Assembly: GCA_017964055.1 (NCBI GenBank)
Contig: JAGCSS010000074.1
Coordinates: 1 to 6,676, forward strand
Direction of reading: 5' to 3'
DNA: 6,676 nt
Source of the DNA: Lachnospiraceae bacterium
GTDB taxonomy: Bacteria; Bacillota; Clostridia; Lachnospirales; Lachnospiraceae
This document shows, in pieces, positions 6,112 to 6,676 of the stretch (positions are counted from its first letter, which is position 1; each line of letters begins with the position of its first letter). Below the pieces are notes generated by a model. That model saw nothing but the letters and a program-made list of their open reading frames with translations. It had not been told where the DNA came from and made no database searches. Made by a program: the position numbers and the translations under genes.

Positions 6112-6150
6112 TTCGGCATGCGCGCGGCCCTGAAGGCTGCCCGGATGCCT

Positions 6151-6676
6151 TTATTTCGTACCGGTACCAGTACCGGTGGAAATTCGTTTGATCCATTTTT
6201 CGCTTTTTAAGCGGAAATAGCACCAGATTGCTTTGATGATCTGGTCGGACTTGAGACAGATATAAATCCAGAACGGATCCAGGTGCAGCACGAAGCCCGC
6301 CAGGATTCCGAGCGGAAGAGCGATTGCCCAAAGGAAAATGTTATCCATGAGCATAAGCATCTTCGTATCGCCGCCGCCCCGGAGCACGCCCTTTGTCATA
6401 ATGCTGTTGGTGGCCTGGAAGATCAGAATGATAGTGATCGCGATCATAAGCTGGTTCGCGAGGTTCTTGGTGTTCGCGCTGACGTCGTAGCCGCCGATGA
6501 CGGGATTCTTGATGATCAGGATAATACCCGCCGCGAGAAGACCGAGTGCGATGCCGAGACCGAAGAACATCCAGCCCTGTTTCATCGTCTTTTTCTTGTC
6601 GCCCTGGCCGAGTGTCTGGCCGGTCACGATCGCGCCTGCCTGGCATCCGCCCTGGATGCCGACCGTACTCATCTGC
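6151..6676 (-). CDS. MATE-family efflux transporter, C-terminal part (cut by right edge)
   Basis: The frame is open to the right edge and gives about 174 residues, the last two fifths of a roughly 450-residue MATE protein that would export drugs or metabolites by Na+ or H+ antiport. Evidence is the family-typical GGCQAGAIVTGQTLGQGDKK loop, a helix near GLGIALGLLAAGIILII, the highly typical TKGVLRGGGDTKMLMLMDN, and then LPLGILAGFVLHLDPFWIYI. The C-terminus is cytosolic and basic (KSEKWIKRIS). The last residues are a small Thr-Gly repeat, TGTGTGTK, encoded by a near-palindrome, which looks like a late addition to the normal MATE end. The start and any promoter are outside the window. GH51 follows 81 nt downstream on the same strand. 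Family assignment is firm; substrate cannot be told from sequence. Confidence 0.9.
   Translation of the reverse strand, partial: QMSTVGIQGGCQAGAIVTGQTLGQGDKKKTMKQGWMFFGLGIALGLLAAGIILIIKNPVIGGYDVSANTKNLANQLMIAITIILIFQATNSIMTKGVLRGGGDTKMLMLMDNIFLWAIALPLGILAGFVLHLDPFWIYICLKSDQIIKAIWCYFRLKSEKWIKRISTGTGTGTK
6160..6177. repeat. Palindrome encoding the Thr-Gly tail of the MATE protein
   Basis: ACCGGTAC (6160-6167) and GTACCGGT (6170-6177) are perfect inverted arms separated by two bases. On the coding strand they are the ACC-GGT-type codons of the TGTGTG tail, ending two codons before the stop. The RNA could form a very tight hairpin, though a 2-nt loop forces opening of the innermost pairs. No T-run follows, so a terminator role is unlikely. 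Confidence 0.6.

Noticed and set aside
5332..6210. Long plus-strand reading frame (292 codons) opposite GH51 and the MATE end
   Set aside because: It lies antisense to a clearly recognised GH51 gene, has no family motif and spans an intergenic gap. It is explained by codon bias of the real gene on the other strand.
1..6676. Defence system, mobile element, CRISPR array, tRNA or rRNA
   Set aside because: No transposase, integrase, nuclease, phage gene, regularly spaced repeats or RNA gene was seen. All recognised genes are transport, regulation or sugar metabolism.

Overview
The window looks like chromosomal DNA of a low-to-mid GC Firmicute, probably a Clostridia (Lachnospiraceae-like) member. 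This rests on the strong AGGAGG-type ribosome binding sites, the Ktr potassium uptake type, the MATE and GH51 family types, and a lipoprotein with a short Gram-positive-style signal. The taxon is inferred from protein style only. Every supported gene lies on the minus strand, so transcription runs from high to low coordinates.

In transcription order the window starts with the C-terminal part of a MATE-family multidrug/cation antiporter (6676-6151, cut by the right edge). A GH51 glycoside hydrolase (6069-4471) follows, annotated as alpha-L-arabinofuranosidase-like but with unusual sugar-pocket residues. A strong, potentially bidirectional hairpin terminator (4414-4452) closes this unit.

A four-gene potassium-homeostasis cluster comes next: a KtrB/TrkH-type K+ channel subunit (4318-2987), its KtrA/TrkA-type RCK gating subunit (2973-2326), a short KdpD-like histidine kinase (2241-838) and a KdpE-like OmpR/PhoB response regulator (845-144). 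KtrA and KtrB form one K+ uptake complex in the membrane. The kinase/regulator pair presumably senses K+ or osmotic state and sets transcription of the cluster or of other K+ genes. The ktrB stop lies next to the ktrA Shine-Dalgarno and the kinase and regulator genes overlap by 8 nt, both signs of translational coupling. A good sigma-A-like promoter in the 84-nt gap between ktrA and the kinase could let the two-component genes be expressed separately.

At the left edge (78-1) begins a previously unlisted gene encoding a lipoprotein signal peptide with a lipobox. Only 26 codons are visible. Its leader contains a candidate promoter, a weak terminator-like hairpin and a perfect 12-bp inverted repeat reaching into its first codons.

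Most of the window is ordinary. The points deserving a second look are the missing second glycine in the KtrA Rossmann loop, the altered active-site surroundings of the GH51 enzyme, a 10-nt sequence found in the same orientation in three of the leaders, and the lipoprotein leader repeat. I found no CRISPR array, RNA gene, insertion sequence or phage feature. No gene-free stretch exceeds 300 bases.
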